Positions 32,556 through 43,019 of a stretch of DNA of 64,000 nucleotides are shown piece after piece (within the stretch, counting starts at the first letter, position 1; every line of letters begins with the position of its first letter). The DNA comes from Kitagawia praeruptora. Its lineage: Eukaryota > Streptophyta > Magnoliopsida > Apiales > Apiaceae. Both the position numbers and the translations under genes were made by a program. The notes below the pieces were generated by a model. The model saw nothing but the letters and a program-made list of their open reading frames with translations. It did not search any database and was not told the origin of the DNA. Location of the stretch: assembly GCA_037693485.1 (NCBI GenBank), contig CM075344.1, positions 90,555,001 through 90,619,000 of the forward strand, in the 5' to 3' direction.

Positions 32556-34472
32556 AGGGCAAGTTGACAGCATTTTTACAAGAGAACAGTGATGTGTTTA
32601 CTTGGACAACAACTGATATGCCAGGGATTGATCCCCAACTCATAACTCATAAATTTAATGTCAATCCTAAATGAAAGACAATAAAGCAGAAGAAGAGGAA
32701 CTTTGCTCCTGAAAGGCAAGAGGCCATTAAGCAAGAAGTTGACAAGCTCTTGGAAGCTGGTTTTATTGAAGAGATTCAGTTCCCCGAATGGTTAGCTAAC
32801 CCAGTAATGGTCAAGAAGGCGAATGGAAAATGGAGGATGTGTATAGATTTCACTTATTTGAATGATGCATGTCCAAAGGATTGTTTTCCCCTCCCAAGGA
32901 TAGACATGTTGATAGATGCCACAGCTGGACATGAGATGTTGAGCTTTATGGATGGGTTCAGTGGCTACAATCAGATTAAGATGCACAAGGATGACATCCC
33001 AAAGGTATCTTTCATAACTGACTTTGGTGTTTTTTGCTATCTTGTTATGGCTTTTGGTCTAAAGAATGCAGGAGCTACTTACCAACGATTGGTGAATAAT
33101 ATATTCGCCCATCTGATTGGAAAAACCATGGAGGTCTATGTGGACGACATGTTGGTCAAGAGCCTATCCAATGCAGATCATATCAAGCACCTCAGAGAGG
33201 CATTCGAAGTGCTGAGGCACCACAAGATGATGTTAAATCCAGCCAAGTGTGCTTTTGGTGTTGGATCAAGAAAATTTTTGGGATTGATGGTTTCGAAGAG
33301 AGGCATACAAGCCAACCTGGACAAGATCAAGGCAATTCTGGATATGGAGCCACCCCGCTCTATACGGGATATACAGAAGCTAACTGGCCGAGTTGCGGCC
33401 CTAGGGAGATTCATTTAAGTCTGGTGACAAGTGTTTGCCTTTCTTTTGGGCATTGAAGAAGGTGAAAAATTTTGAGTGGACCACGGAGAGCCAAGAGGCC
33501 TTTGAACAGTTGAAGAAGTACATGGCTGAAGCCCCGTTGTTGGCCAAACCAAGTCCTGGGGAGACTCTTTACCTATACCTGGCGGTATCTGAACAAGCAT
33601 TGAGTGTTGTCCTTATTCGAGAAGAGAAGAAAATTCAGAAGCCTATCTATTATGTGAGTAAGGTTTTGCATGGGGCTGAGTTGAACTACTCAACCATTGA
33701 GAAGTTTGCCTTGGCATTAATGACAGCCTCGAGGAAGCTACGACCATACTTCCAAGCACACAAGATTGAAGTCCTGACGGACTAGCAGTTGAGGAACATA
33801 TTGCACAGCCCAAAGGCTAGTGGAAGGCTGATTAAGTGGACAATTGAGCTCGGAGAATTTGACATAACGTACAAGCCTCGAACGGCCATCAAGGCTCAGG
33901 CATTGGCTGACTTCGTGGTTGAATGTACCATTGGCAACTAAGAAGTCGGGGGGCAGGAGATAGTACCCAACCAAGAATGTGAGAATAAAGATGAAGAACT
34001 TATACCTGATCCGAAGGAGTATTGGGTGCTTTATTTTGATGGAGCATCAAAAACAAAATCCAGTGGTGCAGGTTTGGTCTTGCAAAGCCCCGATGGGTTC
34101 ACAGTTGAGTATGCTTTGAAGTTAGATTTTCCTACTACCAACAATGAAGCTAAATATGAAGCCTTGATAGCCGGATTGGGCTTGGCCAGAATCATGAGGG
34201 TCAAGAATCTCAAAGTTTGTGGGGATTCAAGACTAGTAGTATCGCAAGTAAATGGTGAATTTGAGGCCAAGCATGAAACTATGGCAAAGTATTTGCGAGT
34301 TGTGAAGGCTGTTATGACTCAGTATGATGAGCGCTATGAGGAGCACATTCCAAGAAAGGAGAACATTAAGGCTGATGCCCTATTTAAGTTCGCCTCTTCT
34401 GAGATAGAAAATTATGCGGAGAGTTTTTACTTCCAGGTCCTGAAGACCCCACCCTCGATTCGAAATTGGTAG
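32556..34472 (+). pseudogene. pol: Gypsy pol fragment: RT, RNase H and second RNase H
   Basis: RT begins around LTAFLQENSDVFTW. A stop at 32672 precedes the core, which is open over 32750-33418 with KANGKWRMCIDFTYLN, FMDGFSGYNQI, GLKNAGATYQRLVN and the catalytic EVYVDDMLVKS intact. A stop at 33416 and another at 33783 break the first RNase H (PFFWALKKVKNFEWTTESQE, YYVSKVLHGAELNYSTIEK). After a further stop at 33939, a second RNase H runs 34026-34472 (LYFDGASKTKSSGAGLVLQS, TTNNEAKYEALIAGLGLA, VCGDSRLVVSQVNGEF). This duplicated RNase H is the mark of the Tat lineage. Integrase is absent. Confidence 0.9.
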
Positions 34473-34531
34473 TACTAGTTGATGTAAGCTGAAGGATAGA
34501 CCCTCTCAAATCTCATCTTGAGACTGGTTGG

Positions 34532-36184
34532 TGATAAGTGGATTTTATATCCATTATTCACCTTCCGTTTGGGCTTAAAACGTTTGTAAGTTCTCAAGTT
34601 TCGTTGTAATTTGATATGTTTTTGCGTTAATTATGTAGGTTGCATGTTGATGGCATCTTGGAGTTCAATCGAATTAATGGTGGTGTATGTTCGTTGATTG
34701 AAGACAACAAGTTGTGGAATGAATTTCAAGGCTAGAAAATAAGTTAAGGGCTAGAAGATTTTGAGGCTGTCCAGGGGTTCATGGGTGCAGCTGCGCGAGC
34801 CAAGGCGCCATAGCGCGCGCGCGGGGAGGCAGCATGCATGACAGGAGCTATCGAGCGCTGTTGCGCGCAGTTGGGGCGCTCCTGCGCGGTTTTCGGTACC
34901 AAGCCAAGCGCTACAGCGCGAGATGCAGGGCAACAGCGCGCACATCAAGCCCCAGGAGGATTCCAGGAGGCCGCAAGCGCTGTTGCGCGCAGTTGGAGCG
35001 CAGCTGCGCGGTTGGGGGCATCCACTAGGCGCTGTTGCGCGAGGACTAGGCGCAATGGCGCGGGTCATCTCCTGTTTTTATGCGTGCATTCTATTTTCAG
35101 TTAAATTCTGAACCGGGTCAATTGTTTGGGCCTAATTTTCATTAGGGCAACTATATATGTAATAGTGAGACTAAAAAAACATTATCTATCAATTTAGTTA
35201 GAGTGTTCTTCATTTTCTTTAGCATCTATCAACACTTTTCATCTAGATTTTCGTAGAACAATTTCAAGGGAGAATCTCCAAGCTAGTGACAAGCAAGGAG
35301 TGATCTTTGGAACTTTTGTACTCTTCTACTTTGGGGATTTATTTCTAAACCTTATTTCTCTTTTCTTTTATTATTATTTGTTTTTTTTTAGAATTATGTT
35401 ATCAATTAAACCCATGATGGCGATGAGGTCGATTATGGGCTAAATCGTTATCATGGGGTTTTGATGGATTTTTCTATGGATTCTAGTAATTAAGTGTTCT
35501 TATGCCTTGGTGTGTTATGGATTGAATTGATTGCCTAGTATGATTATGCTTATTCGTTATGGGTGAGTCGCGAACACCTGTAATTGTGTGTTTAATCCTG
35601 GTGAATGCGAAAGTGGATCTAGGGTTTAGAACAATTCATGCTAGCATAGGTTTATGCATGTGAAGAACATGTATTAATTTGTGGTGTAATTCTAACCGTC
35701 TTGCATTGACTATGTGGTTTAATGGGTGCTTGATTTTCAACCGGTATGTGTTCAATTGCTATAGACATATAGGAACTACACATATTTGGTGACTACTTGA
35801 CTTCTATCAGTTGTGGATGATCAGTAGGATGGTATATGTACAACGAAAGTTGGTGTGTATCAGTTTAGTGCATCTAATCAGTAATCAATTCTATTACATA
35901 CTAGGTTAAAGGGCATAAGATTCTAGATGAAGTGGTTAATGAAATTGAAATCTCATGTTTGTTTATTATAAATTCATTGTTAAGTTATTTCCTCGTAATT
36001 TCCATAGTTGGCAATTAATCATTAGTTAATTAAAACCAAATTTGTGATTGTCTTGGCAGTGAGTGTAAATCATAAGCTGGTGTATAAGTGAACAAAACAA
36101 ACAAATTGAGTCTCTATGGGAACGAATCCTATTTACCGTATATTACTTGTTGACCACGTTCTCTTGCGTGAATAAGTGCGAACA
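34532..36184 (+). repeat. Solo LTR (1653 bp) nested in the gypsy element
   Basis: TGATAAGTGG to GTGCGAACA, flanked by GTTGG on both sides (34527-34531, 36185-36189). The host reading (LETGW then LPDNALKTQKL) resumes across it. An unusual GC-rich tract (34785-35070) full of GCGC words lies upstream of a CTATATATG TATA-like box (about 35148). Confidence 0.85.
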
Positions 36185-36741
36185 GTTGGCTCCCTGATAA
36201 TGCCTTGAAAACACAGAAACTATTAGTGAGAATGTTGATATAAGAGGTCCTTTGTCATTCCATACTTAAAATCTTGAATCTCAAAACCCGACACAAAATT
36301 TAAGCCTTGATGGCCAACAAGGCTGTCTGCCTCCAATCGAGCTTGTCGTTTGAGTTTAAGGACTCGAATCAAGAGTCGTCAGTCAAGTAGAGACCTGAGA
36401 AAGGTTATATGAGCATAAGAACAATAAAGGCACACCAGGCCTAAGGTCAAGCACTAAGGAGCAAGTGAACTACCTGAATGATCAACCGAGAAGGAAGACC
36501 TCCTCCATGAGAAACAAGGAGGAGGTAAGAACTAAAGAACTTCATCACAAGGATGAGAGTCAGGGGTTGATGATAACCTTAAGACCAAGGATTCAGCAAA
36601 CAAGTTAAAGCCCGGAAGGTCACGAGGATTAAGAAACAAGTCGTTTGAGTTCAAGGTTCACGAAACCCTTTAAGGCATAGCAAACACCTCCATCAACATA
36701 CCAAGACTGATTTTCAATCCTGAGCCAAGGCACGAACGAAG

Positions 36742-36895
36742 CCGAAATTAAAATTTAGCACCGCTAGCACCGATTAGTGCCGTTAGCGTCGACTAGCGCC
36801 TTTCAGTGCTGTTTAGTGCCGTTAGCACCTTTTAGTGCTGTTAGTGTCGCTAGCACCATTTAGTGCTGTTTAGCGCCGATTAGTGCCGTTTGAAC
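36742..36895 (+). repeat. Minisatellite of TTAGTGCCG/TTAGCACC words
   Basis: Short degenerate units alternating TTAGTGCCGTT and TAGCACC, in the 3' untranslated region of the gypsy element. The same words reappear in the array at 37836-38170. Confidence 0.85.
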
Positions 36896-36896
36896 A

Positions 36897-37835
36897 TGGA
36901 TGATTTTAGGTCCATAATTTCTAAGACCACGGATGATTTTAGGTCCGAGATCCTTGATCTTTAAGATCACGGATGATTTTAGATCCTAGATCCATGATAG
37001 TAACTTGAGATCAAGATCAAGATTCTTGATCCTTAAAGATGACGGATGACTTGAGATCAAGATCAAGATTCTTGATCCTTAAGATGACGGATGACTTGAG
37101 ATCAAGATCAAGATTCTTGATCCTCAAGACCACAGATGGTTTTCAGGTCCGGGTTTCCTAGTCAACCATCAGCTGGCCGACCACCATGATTCAAGGGGCT
37201 TCGGCCGACCACCAATTGGCCGACCACGGGACTTTTTGAGATCACGGATGATTTTAGATCCTAGATCCATGATAGTAACTTGAGATCAAGATCAAGATTC
37301 TTGATCCTTAAAGATGACGGATGACTTGAGATCAAGATCAAGATTCTTAATCCTCAAGACCACGAATGGTTTTCAGGTCCGGGTTTCCTAGCCAACCACG
37401 AGGCAGCCGACCACGGAGTGGCCGACAACGAAGCAGCCGACCACCGTGCCCGAAGGAGCAGCAGCCGACCACGAGGTGGCCGACCACCACGCCCCGGGGA
37501 CGCCAGCCGACCACCAGCTAGCCGACCACGGTAAAATGAGGCCCTTCGGCCGATCACGGAGCAGCCGACCACGAGCTACCCGTTGATCCGGCCGATCACG
37601 GGTAGTTTGTGGTCCTAGAACTCGACTTTTTCAGCAAATCTCAGATTTTCGATGGTTTGAGATTGAGATCAAGATTCTTGATCCTTAGGATCACGGATGA
37701 TTTTAGATCCCAGATCTATGATTCGAGATCAAGATCAAGATTCTTGATCCTTAGGATCACGGATGATTTTAGATCCCAGATCCATGATTCGAGATCAAGA
37801 TCAAGATTCTCGATCCTTAAGATCACGGATGTTTA
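36897..37835 (+). repeat. Complex tandem repeats: GATCAAGATTCTTGATCC and GCCGACCAC families
   Basis: Two interleaved families. One is built on GAGATCAAGATCAAGATTCT followed by TGATCC and CACGGATGATTTTAG (36897-37140, 37228-37380, 37655-37835); it contains the inverted repeat ATCAAGA/TCTTGAT. The other is GCCGACCAC (37150-37215, 37388-37600), GC-rich. Confidence 0.9.
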
Positions 37836-38290
37836 AGCACAGATTAGTACCGATTAGCACAGATTAGTGCCGTTAAAGCACAAATTAGTGTCGATTAGCA
37901 CAAATTAGTGCCGTTAAAGCACAAATTAGTGCTGATTAGCACAGATTAGTGCCGTTAAAGCACAAATTAGTGCCGATTAGCACAGATTAGTGCCGTTAAA
38001 GCACAAATTAGTGCCGATTAGCACAGATTAGAGCCGTTAAAGCACAGATTAGTGCCGATTAGCACAGATTAGTGCCGTTAAAGCACAAATTAGTGCCGAT
38101 TAGCACAGATTAGTACCATTTAAGCACAGATTAGTGCCGATTAGCACTGTTTAGCGCCGATTAGTGCCGTTAATGCCGTTTTATGCCGTTTGACATCGTT
38201 TAACATTGTTTAAACGATGTTTAAGGCTAATTAGCGCTGTGTAGTGCCGTTTAATACCGTTTAGTGTCGTTCAACATCGTCGTAAATGCG
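37836..38290 (+). repeat. ~41-bp minisatellite, ATTAGTGCCGTTAAAGCACA type
   Basis: About seven units of GTTAAAGCACAAATTAGTGC followed by CGATTAGCACAGATTAGTGC, then degenerate TTTAGTGCCG/TTTAACATCG units. It lies directly before the polypurine tract. Confidence 0.9.
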
Positions 38291-38415
38291 TCGGTCGCTC
38301 CACGCTTTACATTAAGATGATATTGTTGAAAATACTCACGTAAGAGCAATGAACCCTGACCCAAGTCTCGGATAAGGCCGTTATAACTTCAAGGAAAACC
38401 TGATCAGTTTTCCTA

Positions 38416-38430
38416 GAAGTTGGGGGCGAA
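38416..38430 (+). promoter_or_regulatory. Polypurine tract of gypsy element
   Basis: GAAGTTGGGGGCGAA immediately before the 3' LTR. Confidence 0.85.
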
Positions 38431-38948
38431 TGATATGGGCTAAAAGTAAGCCCTAAAGACACATTTAATGTGGCATTAATTAGACCTACAATGGTCCAAA
38501 CGTGGGGCCCACTAGATGGGCCCAAACCCTGTTTATAGTATTAATTTCGTAATTAATATTAGGGGTAATAACCAGCTCAACAAGAAGAGTCAGATAAGGA
38601 TGTTACTCCTACCAAGCTTAGCCTCCAAGGCACATAATTCGATATGGGAATTTACTCCTACAAGGAAGGAGTCTAGAACCTTCCTCAAGGCGGTGACTTG
38701 CCCACCAAGTCACCAAATTCTACTACGATTCTAAGGCTTCTCAGCCTATATAAAGGGTTAGACCCCTCACCTCTGAACTACATTTTTGGCTTGATCTTTG
38801 ATACACATCAAAGTACGTAGGCATCTTGTGAAGGCAGATTCAGCCACGAGCACGAGAGCAACCATTAAAGCACGAAGCTCACGCACCCTAGCATTAACTA
38901 CAGCAAACCCTAGCCGCAATCTAATAACCTAGTTTTTATTCCACAACA
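38431..38948 (+). repeat. 3' LTR of gypsy element
   Basis: TGATATGGGC to CCACAACA; same length as the left LTR, TATATAA box at 38747-38753. Confidence 0.93.
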
Positions 38949-38953
38949 CCAGG

Positions 38954-40020
38954 TATAAGATCAAGAATATAATCATTGATATCACCGACAATCGCATTTG
39001 TAGGAGCGAGGATGGATCTCTGCCTCAAATAAGTAGCATCAGATAGTTTTTTCAAAAAATTTGGATAGACAACATCAACAATGTCCTTGACTGCTATGCC
39101 AGAAGATTTAATCAAGAATCTTTCAGGGATTAATACCTGAGGATCAGAGATATTATCATCGGGTCCTATAGTCGGGAGCTCACCGTTACCAACATCAAGA
39201 ACCCATTTGCTAAACTCAGAGATATGTAGTAAATCTTGAGCTGATTTTCCTCCAGATAGATGCATGTTTTGCTTTAATAATAATACTTGGCATTGATGCC
39301 AAAATTTTGACTGATTCAAAGATGAAGAAACTATTTGTGCTCTCGATGCTTTTGGAATGACAGGTAATATTTGTCGAAAATCTCCCCCAAATACGACAGT
39401 GATGCCACCAAAAGGTCGTGTCGATCTCGAGGGATGTACTGCAGACATAATGTCTCTAAGACAATGATCAACAATTTCAAATGCATGACGATGTTGCATA
39501 GGAGCCTCATCCCATATAATTAGACTGTTTTGTTGCAATAATTCTGCAATGTCGGTTCCATGCTTGATACCAGCAGTTGAGATATGGTCAAGTTTCAAAG
39601 GAATGTGAAATCGAGAATGAACAGTCCTACCTCCTGGAAGTAATGTTGCAGCAATCCCAGAAGAAGCAACTGGTAAAACTATATTCCCTTCACTCCGAAA
39701 GCGACAACAAAGTGTATTCCATAGAAAAGTCTTTCCACAACCACCACTACCATAAACAAAGAACATTCCACCTTTACCCTGTTCAATACTGTCACTAATT
39801 GCGTTATAAGCTTTAAGTTGATCTTCATTTAGGTTTGAAAAAAGCTTGGCATGCTCCTTTTTCATTTCCTCCTTATCATATCCGGTCTCTTCATCTATAA
39901 ACATATTTTCAGTATTTCCATAATATTCTTCATCAGGGAAGGGGAGAGTACTATAGTCCTTGAGACTTTTACCATCATCTTTAAGTAGCTTTTTAATTTC
40001 TGCCGTAAAATTATGGAAAC
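38954..40020 (-). pseudogene. RepHel, PIF1-like helicase N-terminal segment
   Basis: Superfamily-1 DNA helicase domain of the Helitron RepHel protein, which unwinds DNA for rolling-circle transposition. The open frame 39904-38936 (its last residues already lie in the gypsy LTR) shows Walker A YGSGGCGKTFL (about 39754-39722), the IAATLLPGGRTVHSRF motif, Walker B SLIIWDEAPM, motif III GGDFRQILPV and an ILAPTNAIVGDIN segment near the end. This segment itself has no stop. The upstream link (LKDDGKSLKDYSTLPFPDEE) continues to about 40020. The gypsy element cuts the gene in the codons for LIPG. Confidence 0.9.
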
Positions 40021-40062
40021 ATTAAATAACAATGACTAATTATTTTTGTGTTTTATAATAAA

Positions 40063-43019
40063 TCATGAAAATAGAAATACCCAAATATTTTCCAATGATA
40101 TTGACAAAATATATATACCTACCAAACACCAATTTTGTAATTCACTATCAGTTAGGCGAAGACTGGGATTACTGGTAAGTCTCTTCCTAATGTAAAGTAT
40201 ATCTTCAGACATGCTCTTCCAATGTTTAGTCCGCAGTCTCAAAGGATCTGCAACTGTATTATTAGTCAATATGTGGACGAAAAGTTCTCTCAATTGACGT
40301 GGCATTGCATTCTAAACATTTTCCTGTAAAGCTATATGCCACTGTCTATCATCTCTGAGTAGTCCTAGTGCGTCACATGCTTCTTTGAAAGTTTAATAAA
40401 CTTTACCATTTACGGTACGTAGGTCTTTGTAGGAAGTTGCACCTTTTATCTACATTAGAAGCATGCGCAAGAAAAACGTTACCTCCGCAGATGTGTGAAT
40501 ATCGATAAGCCTGCCTACTACATTTCCTTTTACTCTTTCCTTCCACTTTCCTTGATCAGCTTTCCAGGTGAAAAATTGAGGGAATTCCATATAGGTAACA
40601 TCCTTTGCACCATCTAGTGTTTTGTTGGCTATAAACCACCATTCTAATTTGCTATTCTTGGAACTTGCTTTATCAACAATTTTTTGCAAATTATCCTTGG
40701 TGTTGAAAGTCACGCTTTTCTCACATGGACAGTGTACCGGTAACCTTTGAACAATAGGAAACCGGTAATGAATGTCAAAACCAAAAAGCCTCCAAGCCGC
40801 CTCCACCGCACATATATATCGACCATCCAGATACTGTTTAATCTCATTATTAGTTTTTTATTACAGTATTGGAATTAGCAGAACCGGTGGTATTGTTCTT
40901 CTTCAATATCATGGTGGCGGTGTCATGGCCCTTCAAGCAATATTTGAACAAATATTTTAAAGACCTGCTGCTATTGTAAACTTCCAAATTAATATGGCAA
41001 TGGAACCGTATCATCAAATCTTTGTTGTATGGTACAACGTACTGAAAGTCCAAATCAACGCCTTTCCTTTTCACAATGTTATTTAGCTTCCGTCTGCGAT
41101 ACTGTGGAAAACCGCAGTCATCAAAAAATGTTGTTGGATTGAACCTGTAATTTAATTTTCCATTAGTACATGACATTGGATCTGTAAATGAAACTCTAAC
41201 TAAAAAATGCAATTAACACAAATCGTGAATTATTATTTCATAATTCAAAAAAAAAATCCAATATATATAGTGAATATGTTTACCTCTTTGGGAAATGTCG
41301 AATACATCTTCCCTTGACCATACAACTTGATTCCATATGATCTTTACCACATGGTCCATGAATCATGAAATTTTTAACAATTTCATAACCAATGGGATCA
41401 AGCTTCTCGTCAGGTATTTCAGCTGATATTAGTTCATCAATTTGATCGATTCGTTTAGGTCTATCGCTTGGATGGACCCAAATGAGCATATGTGTATGCG
41501 GTAGACCACGCTTTTGAAACTCAATCACATGCATAACTATTTAAAAAACAAAGTTAAATCAATATTGAAAATGTCTAAATTATCAAGAGTTAAACATAAT
41601 GTAGGCTTATGTATAATGCATCTGCCAAAATAATTCTTTTTCTTGATTAACTCAATAAGTTGATCCAGCTTCAATTTGAACACTCGTGCAATAATATCTG
41701 GGGCATTACTGACATCAACACCAGGTTTCTTCTTAAGCATTTCCTGAATCTCTGGCCATTGAGTATTGCATGTCATTGTCAAAAATAGCAATGGATGACC
41801 AATGGTACGACAAATTGCAAGAGAATCTTTGAAATATTGATTCATAGATCTTTGTGAGCCTGTAAATGTAGAAGGCAAAATGACATTTTAACCAACACTG
41901 GATGATTCTGTATCACCTCTGTGTATGCGATCACGAATTGACCTATACAGATCTGTACGTATGACATGTTGATGCGTTTTTATCCAGTCAAGCTTGTATT
42001 GTTCTACGGCAACGAAAGCATCAACAACAAATTGTTGCCAAAGCCTGCCACCTAGATGAAGTGTCATTCCTGTCAATAAAAAGAATAATTTATTTTAAAA
42101 TGATTTGGTAAAAAATCTAAATCAGTCATGTCAGTATTGTTTATACCTTCATTAGGACGTATCATGAGTTTGTAGGCGTAATACTCTCGCATGGAAAACC
42201 TTACGTGGTTTACTATGTAGAGGAATTTCCGGGTGAAAACCTTCTTCACCATATGGGAATAAAAGTGGATATTGAAGTGCCATGAATTGAGAACACGTTT
42301 CAAAAAATCGTTACAGATACAACTGTTTTGTCTGAACTATAATATCCCTGAATGGTGAGCAATCATCTGCATCACCAACAATTATTGCAGCAACATCATT
42401 AGATTCTATTACGTGATTAGTCCTCCTCGATGCTGATCTGGAATGAAGCAACTGAAGGTTAAATTCATCTGGTTCATCAAGTTTGAAATAGTCTCTTGCC
42501 ATACGAAAACCCCTTGCACATTTGTTGTGCCTCATCAAGCATTTCAAGCAGGCTTTGAATAATTTCCGGATCAAGCTGGTCACTACAATTAATGGCATTC
42601 ATACGATTCTGTACCTCATTCTCGGTATCATATATGTATAACTGGCAAACTTTTGGAGATTCTCCTTCTTTTGGGGTGAGCGTACCAATAAGATGGTAAT
42701 TCTGACCATTTAACTTGAAGCAATATGGTCCTTTTCCATTATTGATCTTCTTATCAATTTTACCACCGATAGATGTAAATTGGAACATAGAGTTGTATGT
42801 TCATATGTTATTCAAGAAATGTGTTGTTTTATCTCCTCCAGACAACAGGGCAGCCAAATAAGGAGGAGCTTGTTTCTCCGGCTCAAGAACTACCTGACCA
42901 TCCCTACAGCACAGTGAGAAGGTCGGCTCACTACGGCTTGATCCTTTATTATTGCGCTCTTCATTCCACATGACTGCTTTACATTTCTGACATATTTTTG
43001 TTGGTGGCCCAAGGTCCAT
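40063..43019 (-). pseudogene. RepHel, Helitron-like N and Rep (HUH endonuclease) segment
   Basis: Rolling-circle replication initiator of the Helitron. Reading down: MDLGPPTKICQKCKAVMWNE with a zinc-finger-like C-x2-C and later LCCRDG; SMFQFTSIGGKIDKK; CFKLNGQNYHLIGTLTP; QLYIYDTENEVQNRM (the 'helitron-like N' region); GGRLWQQFVVDAFVAVEQYK; FTGSQRSMNQYFKDSLAICR; LLFLTMTCNTQWPEI; the HUH motif LPHTHMLIW at about 41500-41487; then VVPYNKDLMIRFHCHIN and the two-tyrosine motif LKYLFKYCLKG at about 40960-40930. Several stops, frame changes and possible introns separate these blocks (for example near 40390 and 41536), so it is probably inactive. The catalytic residues themselves are all present. Confidence 0.9.

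Larger units (their letters stand above)
31096..38948 (+). mobile_element. Ty3/gypsy element, Tat-like (dual RNase H), inserted in RepHel
   Basis: Two 518-bp LTRs differing at roughly a dozen positions by eye (about 2 %), a primer site TGGCGCCGTCTGTGGGAA, a polypurine tract before the right LTR and an exact CCAGG target duplication (31091-31095, 38949-38953). Internally: gag 5' part, RT, RNase H and a second RNase H. Gag nucleocapsid and protease are deleted, and no integrase is seen. A solo LTR sits inside, and a long tandem-repeat region occupies the 3' part. The two RNase H domains and the repeat-rich 3' region point to the Tat lineage (established for Ogre/Retand-type elements). Confidence 0.92.

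Noticed and set aside
34751..35111. Arg/Ala-rich ORFs on both strands
   Set aside because: Artefact of the GCGC tract in the solo LTR.
37354..37836. ORFs rich in Arg/Gly and Arg/Ser repeats
   Set aside because: Translations of the gypsy minisatellites.
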